A stretch of DNA of 64,000 nucleotides from Sipunculus nudus (GCA_026874595.1 CM049320.1:5275464-5339463); one strand, 5' to 3'; shown: positions 21,355 through 33,595, numbered from the stretch's first letter. Notes: generated by a model from the letters alone, not told the origin. A program made the numbers and translations.

Positions 21355-23800
21355 GAGAGCTAAAAAAAAACAAGTGACCCATGGGTCATGACGCTCAGCT
21401 GCCAAGCATGACCTGTGACATCATGGACTGAGATTCACAACTTCCAGTCAAATTTTGAAGAACCAATTTGCCAATTTGTTGAAAATTTTCTATGACAACA
21501 GAAATATATATCACCTATGTCTGGTTAAAACACAGTGAATTGATGGTCTGAGGAAAATGCATGATTGTTAGGCTATCAGGAACTATTCCAACAGCTTGCT
21601 TGAAACCTGTCAGTCTCAAAGGAACACCAGAAAGGGCAAATATAAGATCAAAATATATAGCAAAAATCAAGGAAATACATGCAAGAATTATTGAGAAACA
21701 GGTGCTTCTGTATGAATTTTTATTCAATACAAGCCAACTGTACTGCACTTTTATAATGATGGTAATATTTATTCAAAAATATTTGACCCAATCCTTTACA
21801 AGATTACATAAATATACATCCAACTGCATTCACTTTAACTGTTCTTGAGATAATATGATCAAAAGGAATTAAAAGATGGTTGCCTGGTGGCCATATTGGA
21901 CTTCTGATAAGTCTGAAATCAGACAACAAACATTCTCTAAATCAGACCAAACATTAAAGAAAAATTACTGAAACTGCACTGAAGAAAGAATTTCTAAGGT
22001 GGCTGACTGGCAGACATAATGGATTTCTGACAAGTATGACATTTGATATCCCACATTCTCCAATAAGAGACCAAACTTGGGGCAAATTATCCAATAATGA
22101 ATGCCCAAAATAGTTCAAAAGGCATGTCCAGGCCCTCATATCAGATTTATAGATATGCAATTGTAAAAAGTGTAAGTCCAATATTTTTTATTATCACTCT
22201 GCTTTTCAATGGGGTCAGCAGGGTAGGTAAACTGCCAAACCTGAAAGAAAAGAAATGCAGAAAGCATGACTAAGAGTCTTGAAATAAAACAAAAAGCCAT
22301 CCTAAATCAAGGTACACATCAACATATTATGAGAACAAACACTTGCTTTTATATGTGGTGATATATATTAAAATATTCAGATATCTAGGAAACTAAGTTT
22401 ATTGCTAGGATTCCATAAAATAAACTGCAAAATGTTCCCATTATCTTATAAATCAGTAGCTAAACATTAATACTATACTCTCATAGTCTTAATGCCTGGC
22501 TGAAGCATTCTGACAACAGTGTTTTTGTTATGAAGTAACGAGGTACTTATCACTGAGCCTTATCACTTAATAGGCTGATACAAAAGGGAGTCATATGTCA
22601 CCAGTGTCACTCACAATTACAGCCACACAGGGAGATGTACCAGCTGGAGTGGGATGGTTATATATACAAGAAAAAAATAGAGATGGTCTATAAAATAAGT
22701 AATTGTGAACATCCCTGACCTATGACCTTGGCCTTTTGCCCATATATCAACTGGATTCTTTCTAAATGATGGGTAACTACTAACCACTTAAATCTGGTAT
22801 AATTACTTGGCAACCAATGGGTGAATAACTTTGACCTGCAATCTTTAACCTGCTGACCAGCTGACCCCAAAATCAATAAGTTATTTATTCAAGCAAAAAG
22901 ACCCATAAATATGAAGTTTGAGTCAAACTGAGTGATGCATAGATGTGGCATATGTGAAAGACTGAAGGTTTGGGTTGAACAGTTACACTTGAAATATGCT
23001 CACAAGCATTTAGAACAATTAAACATTGTGACCTTGACCTTTGACTTTTTGACCTCAACATCAATAGGCTTCTTCCCTTATTGGTAGGTAAGCCATATAT
23101 GACAGATGGAAGGTACAGATTGAAAAGTTTGCCTGAAAATGACTCCACGCAAGAAGTGGGTGCTGTGAACTTGAACTTTGACCTCAAAATCAACAGGTCT
23201 TTTCCCCTGTTGGCAGAGAAGCGATATCAGTGCTGGAAGGTTTGGAATGAAAAGTCTAGCTTGAAATGTGTCCACAACCTTTTCAAAGAAGTGGATCCTG
23301 TGACCCTGACCTTTGACCTTGTGACCTCAAAATCTATAGGATTTTTCTCCAACTTAGTAGGTGAGCTATATGTGAAATATCAAAGAATTGGGATGAAAGG
23401 GTTGGCTTAAAATGCATCCACAGGCTTTTCAAAGAAGAGGCTCCTGTGACCTTGACCTTTGGACCTCAAAAAAATTATGGTTCTTCCCCTGTTGGTAGGT
23501 GAGCTGTATGTGAAAGATGGAAGGTTTGGGATGAAAATTTTGTCTCAAAGAGTTATTTCTGGGGGGTGCAAACACACCCCATAACTTCGAGAATATAGGT
23601 CGCAGTGACCTAATTTCAGGTTTGCAAGGAGATCTTTTTATAACCTCTAAGACTGCATAGGGTTCATGGCCCTAGCCCCTACGGTTACGATTTGTGCCCT
23701 GCTAACGGCCGGACGGCCGGCCGGACGGACAGACGGAAGGACGCCGGACAAAGACCCATCGCTATAGCCCAGCATGACTGAAAGTCAGCTGAGCTAAAAA
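21355..23800 (+). repeat. Long dispersed repeat, copy B (more complete)
   Basis: From 21676 on this matches 1-2140 nearly base for base, including the ~140-bp TGACCTTTGACC array (about 23025-23530), the GGAC-rich block and the GTCAGCTGAGCTAAAAA tail. The left part, absent from copy A, begins near 'gagagctaaaaaaaaacaag' and contains GCTCAGCTG and AGCATGAC. These match the complement of the tail (TTAGCTCAGCTG, GTCATGCT), so the ends are weakly inverted repeats. No protein is recognised. Confidence 0.85.
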
Positions 23801-25233
23801 ATCCCACGCAAACCTTCGTATTAGATGTAAATGTTGCACATCTGTTTAGGTGATTGACTTAGGCACAGGAAAAGATGGTTCTTGAAAAGCGACTAAATTG
23901 GTCTTAATCTAGGGCTCTGAAGATTCTCTGGACTTGGTGCTATGGGTATGGAGAAACGACAAAATGAAATTCCTTAGAGTAGGAGAGCAAGTTTCTGCAT
24001 ATTTTGGAAATAAAAGTGAAGATGCTCAATTCACTGGAAATGAAAACCTTAAGAGACTGAAAGGAACTTTCACAGGTCTGTACTCCAACAGTTCAAGACA
24101 AAGGTCTTACAATTATTCAGATCAATTGGTCTGGTCTTTTATTCAAAACATGTAATACAGCAAACTGAAAAAGATTTAAAAGACGTTTTTTATTGTTTTT
24201 AACAACACATAATTCTTCCTTTACAAAGTGATTGCCCGTACAAAAGAGTTCTTTACTAAATCAGCTGCAACAGTGAACAGATAATGTAAACGTTAACAGG
24301 GTCACAAAACATGTACTATGACTAGTTGTAAGTAAGCACCTCCGACTTTTCCAGTAATTTCTTAAATGGTTATCACACAGTTTCTCATATTTATATTGTT
24401 GTTTTAATTTAATATTATGATCATTTTTCAAATACCTGTTTATAGGTATTATACAAGCGTAACTTATCACAACTTTAAAATATCTGTTTATCATTATGTA
24501 CCTCTGCTTTTTTCTATATCACAGATTTTCCTGGAGACAAAAGGAAAATATATTTGTAGATAACATGTTATTTCATCCTTGGAAAAAATTACCAAAACTG
24601 AATTCATAGATGAGGGGAAGGTTTCCCTCTGCTTGAATACTATGCCCGTTTCATTGGGTTTTTTTTGTAATAAGTATTTACATGTATGCTCTTTTATTAT
24701 AAATTATGTTCATAGAAAATATTGTCCAATGTACCAATAATTGTGTCATTACATTAAGAGTTCATCTGGATTTGATGTACAAAAATTAAACATAAATAAA
24801 ACAAGCACATCTTTGGACTGTAGACAGAAATCTACAACAGTTCAGTCTTATTCTGTATTAATATCTGTGAAATGAATGTGTTAACTTTCATTGGCAGAAG
24901 ACAAATTGTGACACGAATTCAAACTTCATTGTTTAATCTAGGCATTTCTATGATGAAAATTTAACTGCAGTCATTTGTCTGGCATGGTTTTAAGCTGCTC
25001 AGGGCCCCCTCCTTGGAAAGGATCCCTTGACAAGGGATATAAGGCACAACCTCTTGTAAAACGGATCATATATAACATTTCTCACCAATCATTGATATAT
25101 TATTGGGTAACAAATCAGCATTTTCAAAGGTCATGGTTCATGTACCTAGAGTACAGTACTAGCAAATATACAAATAAGTAAAGCCGCTGTTATAGGTTCA
25201 GGTTTGAAGCTTTAATTAAGAAGGGATCTGCAT
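23801..25233. other. 3' flank of the serpin gene; no other gene seen
   Basis: A+T-rich, with no recognisable exon. The serpin stop codon region itself reads GAATAAATGC on the minus strand, so an AATAAA hexamer overlaps the stop. Confidence 0.45.
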
Positions 25234-25487
25234 TTATTCTTCTGCATCAGGCTTGTTTAGACGACCCATGAAGAGAATTCCTCCGGAACGATTGTCCCGG
25301 ATAAAGAACAGGAAGGGATGGGAGGCCCTGAACTCCACTTTCTGTGGCATGGACATTAACATGATGCCAACAGCGGTTGCAGCGGCAGCCTCTGACCCCT
25401 CCTCATTGACCTCAAGGAATGCCTTATGGAGGACTTTGGAGATGTACAGCTGATGTGAGCCATCCATACCTGAGAAATCAGCCACAC
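25234..25487 (-). CDS. Serpin gene, coding exon 4 (reactive-centre loop and C-terminus)
   Basis: This encodes residues 311-394. The hinge [10 protein letters not shown] (P17-P8, residues 339-348) has the small residues an inhibitory serpin needs for loop insertion. Using the fixed spacing from the hinge, P1-P1' is Met355-Ser356 (IML M|S MP), the pair found in alpha-1-antitrypsin, which suggests an elastase- or chymotrypsin-like target and oxidation sensitivity. [20 protein letters not shown] is the conserved C-terminal strand. The acceptor TTTCTCTGCAG|GT continues phase 1 from 30203. The TAA stop overlaps an AATAAA hexamer. There is no retention signal at the C-terminus. Confidence 0.92.
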
Positions 25488-25528
25488 CTGCAGAGAAAGA
25501 TGAACAATATACTGGAGCAGAAGAAGAA

Positions 25529-27499
25529 ATGGGAAAGAGTGAATCAATGGGAAAGAGTGAATCAATGGGAAAGAGTGAATCAATGGGAAAGAGTGAATCA
25601 ATGGGAAAGAGTGAATCAACAGGGAAAGAGTGAATCAATGGGAAAGAGTGAATCAATGGGAAAGAGTGAATCAATGGGAAAGAGTGAATCAATGGGAAAG
25701 AGTGAATCAATGGGAAAGAGTGAATCAATGGGAAAGAGTGAATCAACAGGGAAAGAGTGAATCAATGGGAAAGAGTGAATCAATGGGAAAGAGTGAATCA
25801 ATGGGAAAGAGTGAATCAAAAGGGAAAGAGTGAATCAAAAGGGAAAGAGTGAATCAATGGGAAAGGGTGAATCAATGGGAAAGAGTGAATCAACAGGGAA
25901 AGAGTGAATCAATGGGAAAGAGTGAATCAAAAGGGAAAGAGTGAATCAATAGGAAAGACTGAATCAATGGGAAAGAGTGAATCAAAAGGGAAAGAGTGAA
26001 TCAATGGGAAAGGGTGAATCAATGGGAAAGAGTGAATCAACAGGGAAAGAGTGAATCAATGGGAAAGAGTGAATCAAAAGGGAAAGAGTGAATCAATAGG
26101 AAAGACTGAATCAATGGGAAAGAGTGAATCAATGGGAAAGAGTGAATCAAAAGGGAAAGAGTGAATCAAAAGGGAAAGAGTGAATCAATGGGAAAGGGTG
26201 AATCAATGGGAAAGAGTGAATCAACAGGGAAAGAGTGAATCAATGGGAAAGAGTGAATCAAAAGGGAAAGAGTGAATCAATAGGAAAGACTGAATCAATG
26301 GGAAAGAGTGAATCAAAAGGGAAAGAGTGAATCAATGGGAAAGGGTGAATCAATGGGAAAGAGTGAATCAACAGGGAAAGAGTGAATCAATGGGAAAGAG
26401 TGAATCAAAAGGGAAAGAGTGAATCAATAGGAAAGACTGAATCAATGGGAAAGAGTAAATCAATGGGAAAGAGTGAATCAAAAGGGAAAGAGTGAATCAA
26501 AAGGGAAAGAGTGAATCAATGGGAAAGAGTGAATCAAAAGGGAAAGAGTGAATCAATAGGAAAGACTGAATCAATGGGAAAGAGTGAATCAAAAGGGAAA
26601 GAGTGAATCAATGGGAAAGGGTGAATCAATGAGAAAGAGTGAATCAACAGGGAAAGAGTGAATCAATGGGAAAGAGTGAATCAAAAGGGAAAGAGTGAAT
26701 CAATAGGAAAGACTGAATCAATGGGAAAGAGTGAATCAATGGGAAAGAGTGAATCAAAAGGGAAAGAGTGAATCAATGGGAAAGACTGAATCAATGGGAA
26801 AGAGTGAATCAAAAGGGAAAGAGTGAATCAATGGGAAAGGGTGAATCAATGGGAAAGAGTGAATCAACAGGGAAAGAGTGAATCAATGGGAAAGAGTGAA
26901 TCAAAAGGGAAAGAGTGAAACAATAGGAAAGACTGAATCAATGGGAAAGAGTGAATCAATGGGAAAGAGTGAATCAAAAGGGAAAGAGTGAATCAAAAGG
27001 GAAAGAGTGAATCAATGGGAAAGGGTGAATCAATCGGAAAGAGTGAATCAATGGGAAAGAGTAAATCAATGGGAAAGAGTGAATCAATGGGAAAGAGTGA
27101 ATCAAAAGGGAAAGAGTGAATCAATGGGAAAGGATGAATCAATGGGAAAGAGTGAATCAACAGGGAAAGAGTGAATCAATGGGAAAGAGTGAATCAAAAG
27201 GGAAAGAGTGAATCAATAGGAAAGACTGAATCAATGGGAAAGAGTGAATCAAAAGGGGAAGAGTGAATCAATGGGAAAGGGTGAATCAATGGGAAAGAGT
27301 GAATCAACAGGGAAAGAGTGAATCAATGGGAAAGAGTGAATCAAAAGGGAAAGAGTGAATCAATAGGAAAGACTGAATCAATGGGAAAGAGTGAATCAAA
27401 AGGGAAAGAGTGAATCAAAAGGGAAAGAGTGAATCAATGAGAAAGAGTGAATCAATGGGAAAGAGTGAATCAAAAGGGAAAGAGTGAATCAAAAGGGGA
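25529..27499. repeat. 18/19-bp minisatellite (~107 units) inside serpin intron 3
   Basis: The unit is AATCAATGGGAAAGAGTG (18 bp), with 19-bp variants containing CAGGG or AAAGGG and an 18-bp variant AATCAATAGGAAAGACTG. The variants follow each other in a recurring order, giving higher-order periods of several units. On the transcribed strand the unit is pyrimidine-rich (CACTCTTTCCC). The array ends 41 bp from the exon 4 acceptor. Confidence 0.97.
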
Positions 27500-30202
27500 A
27501 CTCTATCAAGCAGACAGCAGCATGATCTGGATGCTCAAAGGTAAGAGACAAAATAATGTACAAGATGAAGAGATAGTATATGGAGTGACAGATATATGGA
27601 TGTATTATTTATTTAAGGTGTGAGAAAGTCGGTTTTAATTCATCCATTTGATACAGCCTAATGGATAAGCAGAGGAGAACTTACTTGATAATACAAAGAA
27701 CAGGGTTAATACAAAAGTTGCAAAAGAAAACTTAATTTTTATCAGGGCTACAATGTTAAGCAATGCTGATAATTCACATTTAATAAGTATTTTAGTGCCA
27801 TATATGACATACAAGGTGAAATGTCCCTGGCCAGAAACAATTAAACGGGTCTGATTGGTTATCACAAATTTTACTTATACTGATATTTTGGTAAAAAGGA
27901 ATAACACTTGCTTGGAATTAAGAAATATGATACATATAAGTGTATTTTGTCATGTATCATCATTTGTGAAGAATTATCATATGTATTGAATTGCGAGTAT
28001 AAGAGATTATGTATCATTACTGCCCTGGTTTTTATTAAGCCACATGATGTATGATGGGTAGGGTACAGAATAATGAACTCAATATAATGGATGATTTTCA
28101 GCAATAAAAAAATGAGGAATGAGGGCTTGATTTATGCAGGATGAAGCTGAAGATAATATAAGTAATATAAGAAGATAGATAGCAATAGCATGGAATATAA
28201 AGTAAATCCTGATGAAACCTGTATCTCACATCTACATGATATAAAAAAAAGAAACACAAACTAACAAATAGAGGACTAAGGGATGTCTTAAAACTGGCAG
28301 TTAACAAGACTGCGAGGTGGAAAACTGATTTGATGAAAACAGTAACAGACCTTTCATTATTTACACTCATACATGAAGTTAAATCTGATGAACACTAAAA
28401 AAATATGGAGGGAGAGCTGAACTAAAAGAAGAGGCAACTGAAAGAAGATAGGGATATCAGAAAAGTGCTTTAAATCAAATCAGATTATGGTTGAGAAAAC
28501 TGCCAAAATAAGATGATATAAGAAACAAGCATTACTTCTCATGAAACAGGTATGTGAGCTTGTGAAGCATATATGTTCTGAATATTCTGTATATCCTTTT
28601 GCCTGCTTCCCCAAGTAAGACCCCATATGTTCTTTGTTGATATCTTTCCTCTTTATATATGAGAGATGAAGACAGAAGACTCAACAAGAAACCACTGAGA
28701 GAGGGTACATCCACACTGGTACCTGGCACATCTTAACTCCTGCTGATCTGAGCCAGCCATGGCTAAGAAACTGGGTCCTCTGCTCTGTTGTGTAAGTTGG
28801 GACAATGGTGAAGCCTGAGACCCCAGCCAAACATTGTGACCACAATGTCAAGTTCCCTTGTCCCTGTTGCGAATTGGAACTTCTCACATCAGGTTGCCAG
28901 TACATATATCTGTACTTTGTTGTATTCCCTATCATACTGTGAGAAAACTGCAGACTCCAGATTGCCTGACAGGAATTAGTAAACTTCCCACTAAAGAAAA
29001 GTTTTCATAACGCAAAAAGAGCATACTGATGTAGCACAGGCTGATCCAGTCCTCAGCACTGATTACTATTTAATTATGAATATACTGTCTCCTGCTCACA
29101 GTTCATACTTACTAAATCACAGAGACACAAATTCAGAGAAATCCTCATCAGACCTGCCTAGCTTCTAAATAAGATATCTGTAGCCCTACCAGTTATGAAG
29201 TATACCAATATACAAGTAGTGATTTGTAGATGTCTTGGCCATATAAAAGACAAATAGCCTCCTTGAATGGCAGAATACACTCTCCTCAAATGAGCAGGAA
29301 TAATATGTTGTATCATGAGCCCAATGTTTGATAAAAGACCAAGTAAAATGCACACTTTGTACCACTTTTTACCTGAAGCCTGGCTTATTTTATGAAATTA
29401 ACCCCAACCCAAAACACTTTCACTGAGAGAGTCAATAGCAAACCTGCAATCATAGTCATACCATTAACACAGGAGCATCCAGAGAAAAAAAAACATTTAC
29501 TAGCACAGACGTGATTTATATTGTGTGCAAAAGTGAAAAAGATATAAGAATTTGCATGCACAAAGACAGACTGACAGAGGTTTAAGAAAATGTAAACCAG
29601 GACATGGGTTACTGGATGCAGGTGAAGGGAGACAGTGTTGAAGACAAATAGATGATTTAGAGAGAGATTTAAAGAGAGATTAAGCACTGACAGCATAGTA
29701 AGTCAAAGCAGATTAAAGATAAGCACACAGACAAATTCAGCATGTATAATGACATATTTCAAGGATTACATTTTTAAAAATTGAAATAGATGCATTTCCA
29801 CTCATGTGGTAAACTTTTAAATGCATATACAACAGTGACACAAATAGATTTAACATTTTTCTAATAAAACAGCAGCGGTGCAGTTAGCCAAATATAGGTT
29901 TAGTCCTGGGTCACCAGGCACATCTCTGTTTGCTTGTTCAAGCCACAAATACAGGTCAATGAACAATGATTAATTCCTGTTTAAATATGCCCATACTGAT
30001 ATACTATTTGACACAAGGTAAGACACATGGAGAGAGCTCTCAGCCACCAAGAAACATGCATAAACCACATTCATGTTAGAAAACTCTAAGCCATTCATTT
30101 CTACCATGGACACGAGATGGCACTGACTGACCACTGTTGTGTTACTGTAAATATTAGTAACAGTGATTTCAAATTATCCCATGCTTTAATACCAGTACTG
30201 AC
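27500..30202. other. Rest of serpin intron 3; nothing else recognised
   Basis: A+T-rich intron sequence between the minisatellite and the exon 3 donor. I see no coding exon, RNA gene or clear transposon here. Confidence 0.5.
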
Positions 30203-30377
30203 CTGGTTGGAAGGCCTGGGTCATGCCCATTTTGTTGAGGTTGTCTCCCAGGCTGAACTCGTCTGTGAGTTTGAAGCGTGGAATGTACGTCTCCACGTCC
30301 ATTTTGCGGAGCCCCTGCTTGATGTTCATTATGTGATCCAGGGTCAGTTTACTCTCCATCTCAGCCAGCTTTCCAAC
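30203..30377 (-). CDS. Serpin gene, coding exon 3
   Basis: This encodes VGKLAEMESKLTLDHIMNIK through YIPRFKLTDEFSLGDNLNKM to GMTQAFQP (residues 253-310). It covers helices and strands typical of the serpin fold; IPRFKL and L..MGMTQAF are family signatures. The acceptor is TTATTTTAG|GTT and the donor CCAG|GTCAGT; phase 0 in, phase 1 out. Confidence 0.92.
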
Positions 30378-31420
30378 CTAAAATAAAAAATTATTGATTA
30401 AAAGTGAACAATTAAATGTTGCCCAGAGGACCAAATCTCAATGCTGGCTGGAATGTGAGGAATGTGCACTTTGTCTTATAAAGGAATGTGTAATATAGGA
30501 AATATAGTTCATGTGGAATTCATGAAATATCAGAAAATCAACTAAACATGTATCTAGACCTAACCATGTGAGGAAACCTGTAAGATACACATGCCATGTT
30601 TACAAGACCTGGATATGAGTAATGGGTTTGAGATGTCAAAGAAATGCTAAAGTCATACTTAAATATTCATAAAAAAATATATGAAAATCAATGAAGCATG
30701 ATCTAAAACTTAACAACAAATTCAAGGAATTTTATGTCCTTCACGTTAGCCTTCAAGTCCAGGATGATTTTGGTGCCTTAGTAAAAATAGTTTAAACTTC
30801 ACACAAAAGATGGCAGCACCTACCAGTTACTGCAAAAAAATTCAAGTATTATATGTCCACCCTAGCGACACCTGATGGTGATTAGTGAAACTAAATGTGC
30901 TGATTGATCAAATAAAAAATGAAATATCATATTGTATTATAATCTTGTGAGACAGACATTCCAAAACAAATCCAAACCATGGTAAGCATGAAAGCAAGCA
31001 CTGACCCAAATCTGAATGAAATCGGATAAAATTTGGGAAAGTTATCGTTAGAAACAAAAACCTGGCAGACGGATAGACAGTTAAAGGTCATTAGTTGCAA
31101 AATGCCCTTTGAAAAACTCTGGCTCAGCTGACTTATCACGATTGTCCTTGTTGAATGTGTCTTAATTATTTTGGCAAAACAAAACGAATAGCCGATGTGT
31201 GGTGGGATCGGTATTTCCTAGTCTAATTTGATAAAAGGTTTAAAAATTATCTTTATTTAATAGACATCAGATATTGGAAGAGGCCCCTTTCATAGTCTCC
31301 AGCAACAAAGAAAAAAACAGATGGCAATATCAGGGAAGTCTGCTGAGGGCAGCTTGTGCAGCAAGCACTGTTCATCCAGGCTGAACCATATCGAGGAAGA
31401 ACCATATATGTAGAGTGAGA
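30378..31420. other. Serpin intron 2; tail fragment of the long repeat
   Basis: Intronic. A segment at about 31040-31140 ('ggcagacggatagacag ... ctggctcagctgactta') resembles the tail module of the long dispersed repeat. No exon is seen. Confidence 0.45.
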
Positions 31421-31832
31421 TTAGCCCCATTTACACACAAAATTTAGACCGCTCTAGATTCCCCCAAATTGCTAGATCTTTAGAGCAGTCTTAACTAGAC
31501 CAACTGTTTTAGGTGGGTCTAGATTCTAGCATGTGCTAGACTGCAGTTGGTGCGTGCTGAATTTTGTGTGTTAATAGAAGTGGAGCAAACGTGCTAAATC
31601 TTGAGCAGGTTGCTCCAGAACTAGTGCAGTCCAGTACTACCCACTACAACTAATACATGTAAGCAACTTATATTGACAAATTTCAGAGTGTAAATGTGAG
31701 GTGAGATTGGATCAAGCTTGATACTGATGGTCTAACAGAATAGTTTAAAGCTGTTTTAAATGGTCCCTTTGGACGAGCCCTATGTATATACAAGAAAAAA
31801 TGTGGCACCAGCTAGTGTTAATGGGGCTATAC
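31421..31832. repeat. Possible inverted-repeat element in serpin intron 2
   Basis: The left end reads TTAGCCCCATTTACACACAA. The right end (31816-31832) reads GTGTTAATGGGGCTATA, its near complement. A further inverted copy of TTACACACAAAATT lies at 31560-31574. It ends only about 15 bp from the exon 2 donor. No clear target-site duplication is seen. Confidence 0.35.
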
Positions 31833-31847
31833 TTTTACCAGACTTAC

Positions 31848-32104
31848 CTGTTTAGGGAGCATTATAAACATGCTCAGGTCCTTCCCTTCATAGGGCATCT
31901 CCAGCACCAGAGCATCCAGCTCCTTGTTCATGCCAATGAAGAACTTTTCACTCTGGAACATCATCTGCACGTTGACTTGTTCCCCACCTCCAGTTTTGAA
32001 TGGTGTTTTGTGGGTTCCTTTCGGATTAAACTTTGTGGCCCAGTTACCTTTGAAGTATATTGCATTGACCAGCACCATGGCAGTCTCTGGGCTCAAGGAT
32101 CCAC
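31848..32104 (-). CDS. Serpin gene, coding exon 2
   Basis: This encodes GGSLSPETAMVLVNAIYFKG to LSMFIMLPKQ (residues 167-252). LVNAIYFKGNW is the strongest serpin signature, and VQMMFQ and ALVLEMPYEGKDLSMFIMLP follow in the normal order. The acceptor is CAACTCCAG|GTGG and the donor CAG|GTAAGT; phase 1 in, phase 0 out. Confidence 0.93.
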
Positions 32105-32172
32105 CTGGAGTTGAAACAGCAAATTTTTACCAGTTATAAGGAACAAGTGACACTATCTGACTCATTCATCTA

Positions 32173-32781
32173 TAGTCCATTCCAGCACCCCTGTCCACCT
32201 GTTTTTTCGTGATAATTTTTTTGATAATCAAAGAATGTCCAAACTTTTTAATCCTAGGGCAGAAAGAGGAAAAAGCATAATTAACTATTATGGAAATAAT
32301 AGCGTACCTTATGTCATTTTCCTGTAAACAATTTAAAACCATTTTATGAGTAACAAGTCTATTCTATAGCGACATCGTGCCACTAATCTGTCAAATGGGC
32401 ATATCAGGGATTAGTGATGACATTATAATAGACGTGACCTAAAGAGGCGCCCATATTCATGGGACCAATAATCAAGAGCTGCCGACCCGTTTACAGCGAG
32501 ACTTGTATTCTCCATGTGCACACGCTTCACTGTTACGTCACATTACTTTATACAAGGAGGATAAACAATGGCCACTTATTAGGGACGCCATGAACCACAG
32601 ATATATATGAGATATGTCAACCAGGCCGTAAAGTGAATAATATTTATATTTGGAGTAGGTAAGGTACCAAAAATTACGCTTTTGCCTTTTTATGCCATTG
32701 GTGCAAATTTTGATTTGCAAGTTTGTCTTGTGTAGAGATAAACGCGAAAAAACAGGTGAACATGAGTGCTGGAACGGACTA
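32173..32781. mobile_element. TIR element with TA flanks in serpin intron 1
   Basis: The left end TAGTCCATTCCAGCAC... and the complement of the right end TAGTCCGTTCCAGCAC... match over about 40 bp, including CACCTGTTTTTTCG. Both ends are bordered by TA, as in Tc1/mariner-type non-autonomous elements. No transposase is present. Confidence 0.65.
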
Positions 32782-33073
32782 TAGTGCTGCATTCAGGGGA
32801 TACACAGGCCCTTGAGGGATTAAAACATCAGATTGTCATCTATATTTAGTTGTACTCAAACTCGTACTGTCTGAATATCAATATTTCATCCATGACTGAT
32901 CTCCAAAAATGGCTGTTAACAAACAGAGAAATTTGATCCAACAACCAGCCCTGCTGGTCAGCCCTCACAACTCTATGAAAACACAAAGTTTGAGTTATTT
33001 TTATAAGACAGATGCTGGCACCTGCTGGCCACTGTCTGAAACTTTCTAAAACGATAATCAGTGTACAACTTAC

Positions 33074-33572
33074 CTCCGATCAGTTCTTTTATTTTGTGGT
33101 TCGTCTGCTCCTCGACCCACTGGTTGATCTGTTGTCTGCTACCCTCAGTATCACCTGCGAAGTCCATTGTCATGGATTCAGCATTGTAAAAATCCTTTGT
33201 TCCATCCAAGAATGCCTGAAGAAAAGCATGTCCCTTGCGAGCAAAGATCCTGTTTGCAGTGCTTAGTGTATAATTTGCCTCCTTGCTCAAAATGGCTGAA
33301 TTCATATCTTGAAAAGCAGCATGTAGTTCTTTGTCATCAAGATCCCCAAACTTCAGGGTGGACTTCATTTCTGTAGCTGTTTTGCCCTTAGCCCCTAAGT
33401 AGGTCATAGCAAGGGCTGTGGATATTGAGACTGGGCTGAAAAACAGATTCTCCCCTGACTTTGTCTTGGATAACTCCTGGTACAAACTGAATGCAAAATC
33501 AGTGTTGGCTGCCACCAGTTTCTTCACCAGGTCAGCATTCTTGAAAATATCCTGAGCTCCTTTGGCAGCCAT
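33074..33572 (-). CDS. Serpin gene, coding exon 1 (start); full protein 394 aa, intracellular inhibitory type
   Basis: Serpins trap serine or cysteine proteases by inserting a cleaved loop into sheet A. This exon holds the ATG and residues 1-166. It has no signal peptide (MAAKGAQDIFKNADLVKKLV...), as in clade-B-like intracellular serpins. Family landmarks are NTDFAFSLYQEL, ENLFFSPVSISTALAMTYLG, TANRIFA and INQWVEEQTNHKIKELI. The four exons total 1185 nt with matching phases (1, 0, 1) and GT-AG junctions, and 394 aa is the usual length. Upstream of the ATG an acceptor (TTTTTCAG before 33595) shows that the 5' UTR is split; the leader exon was not found. No frameshift or missing key residue is seen. 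The physiological target is unknown. Confidence 0.93.
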
Positions 33573-33595
33573 ATCTATTTCTTTTTCTTCTCTTT

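Noticed and set aside
25419-25833. Plus-strand frames of repeated NQWERV or SMGKSE
   Set aside because: These are translations of the minisatellite and of the antisense of serpin exon 4, not genes.
25529-27499. CRISPR-like array
   Set aside because: The repeats are contiguous without unique spacers, in a eukaryotic intron. It is a minisatellite.
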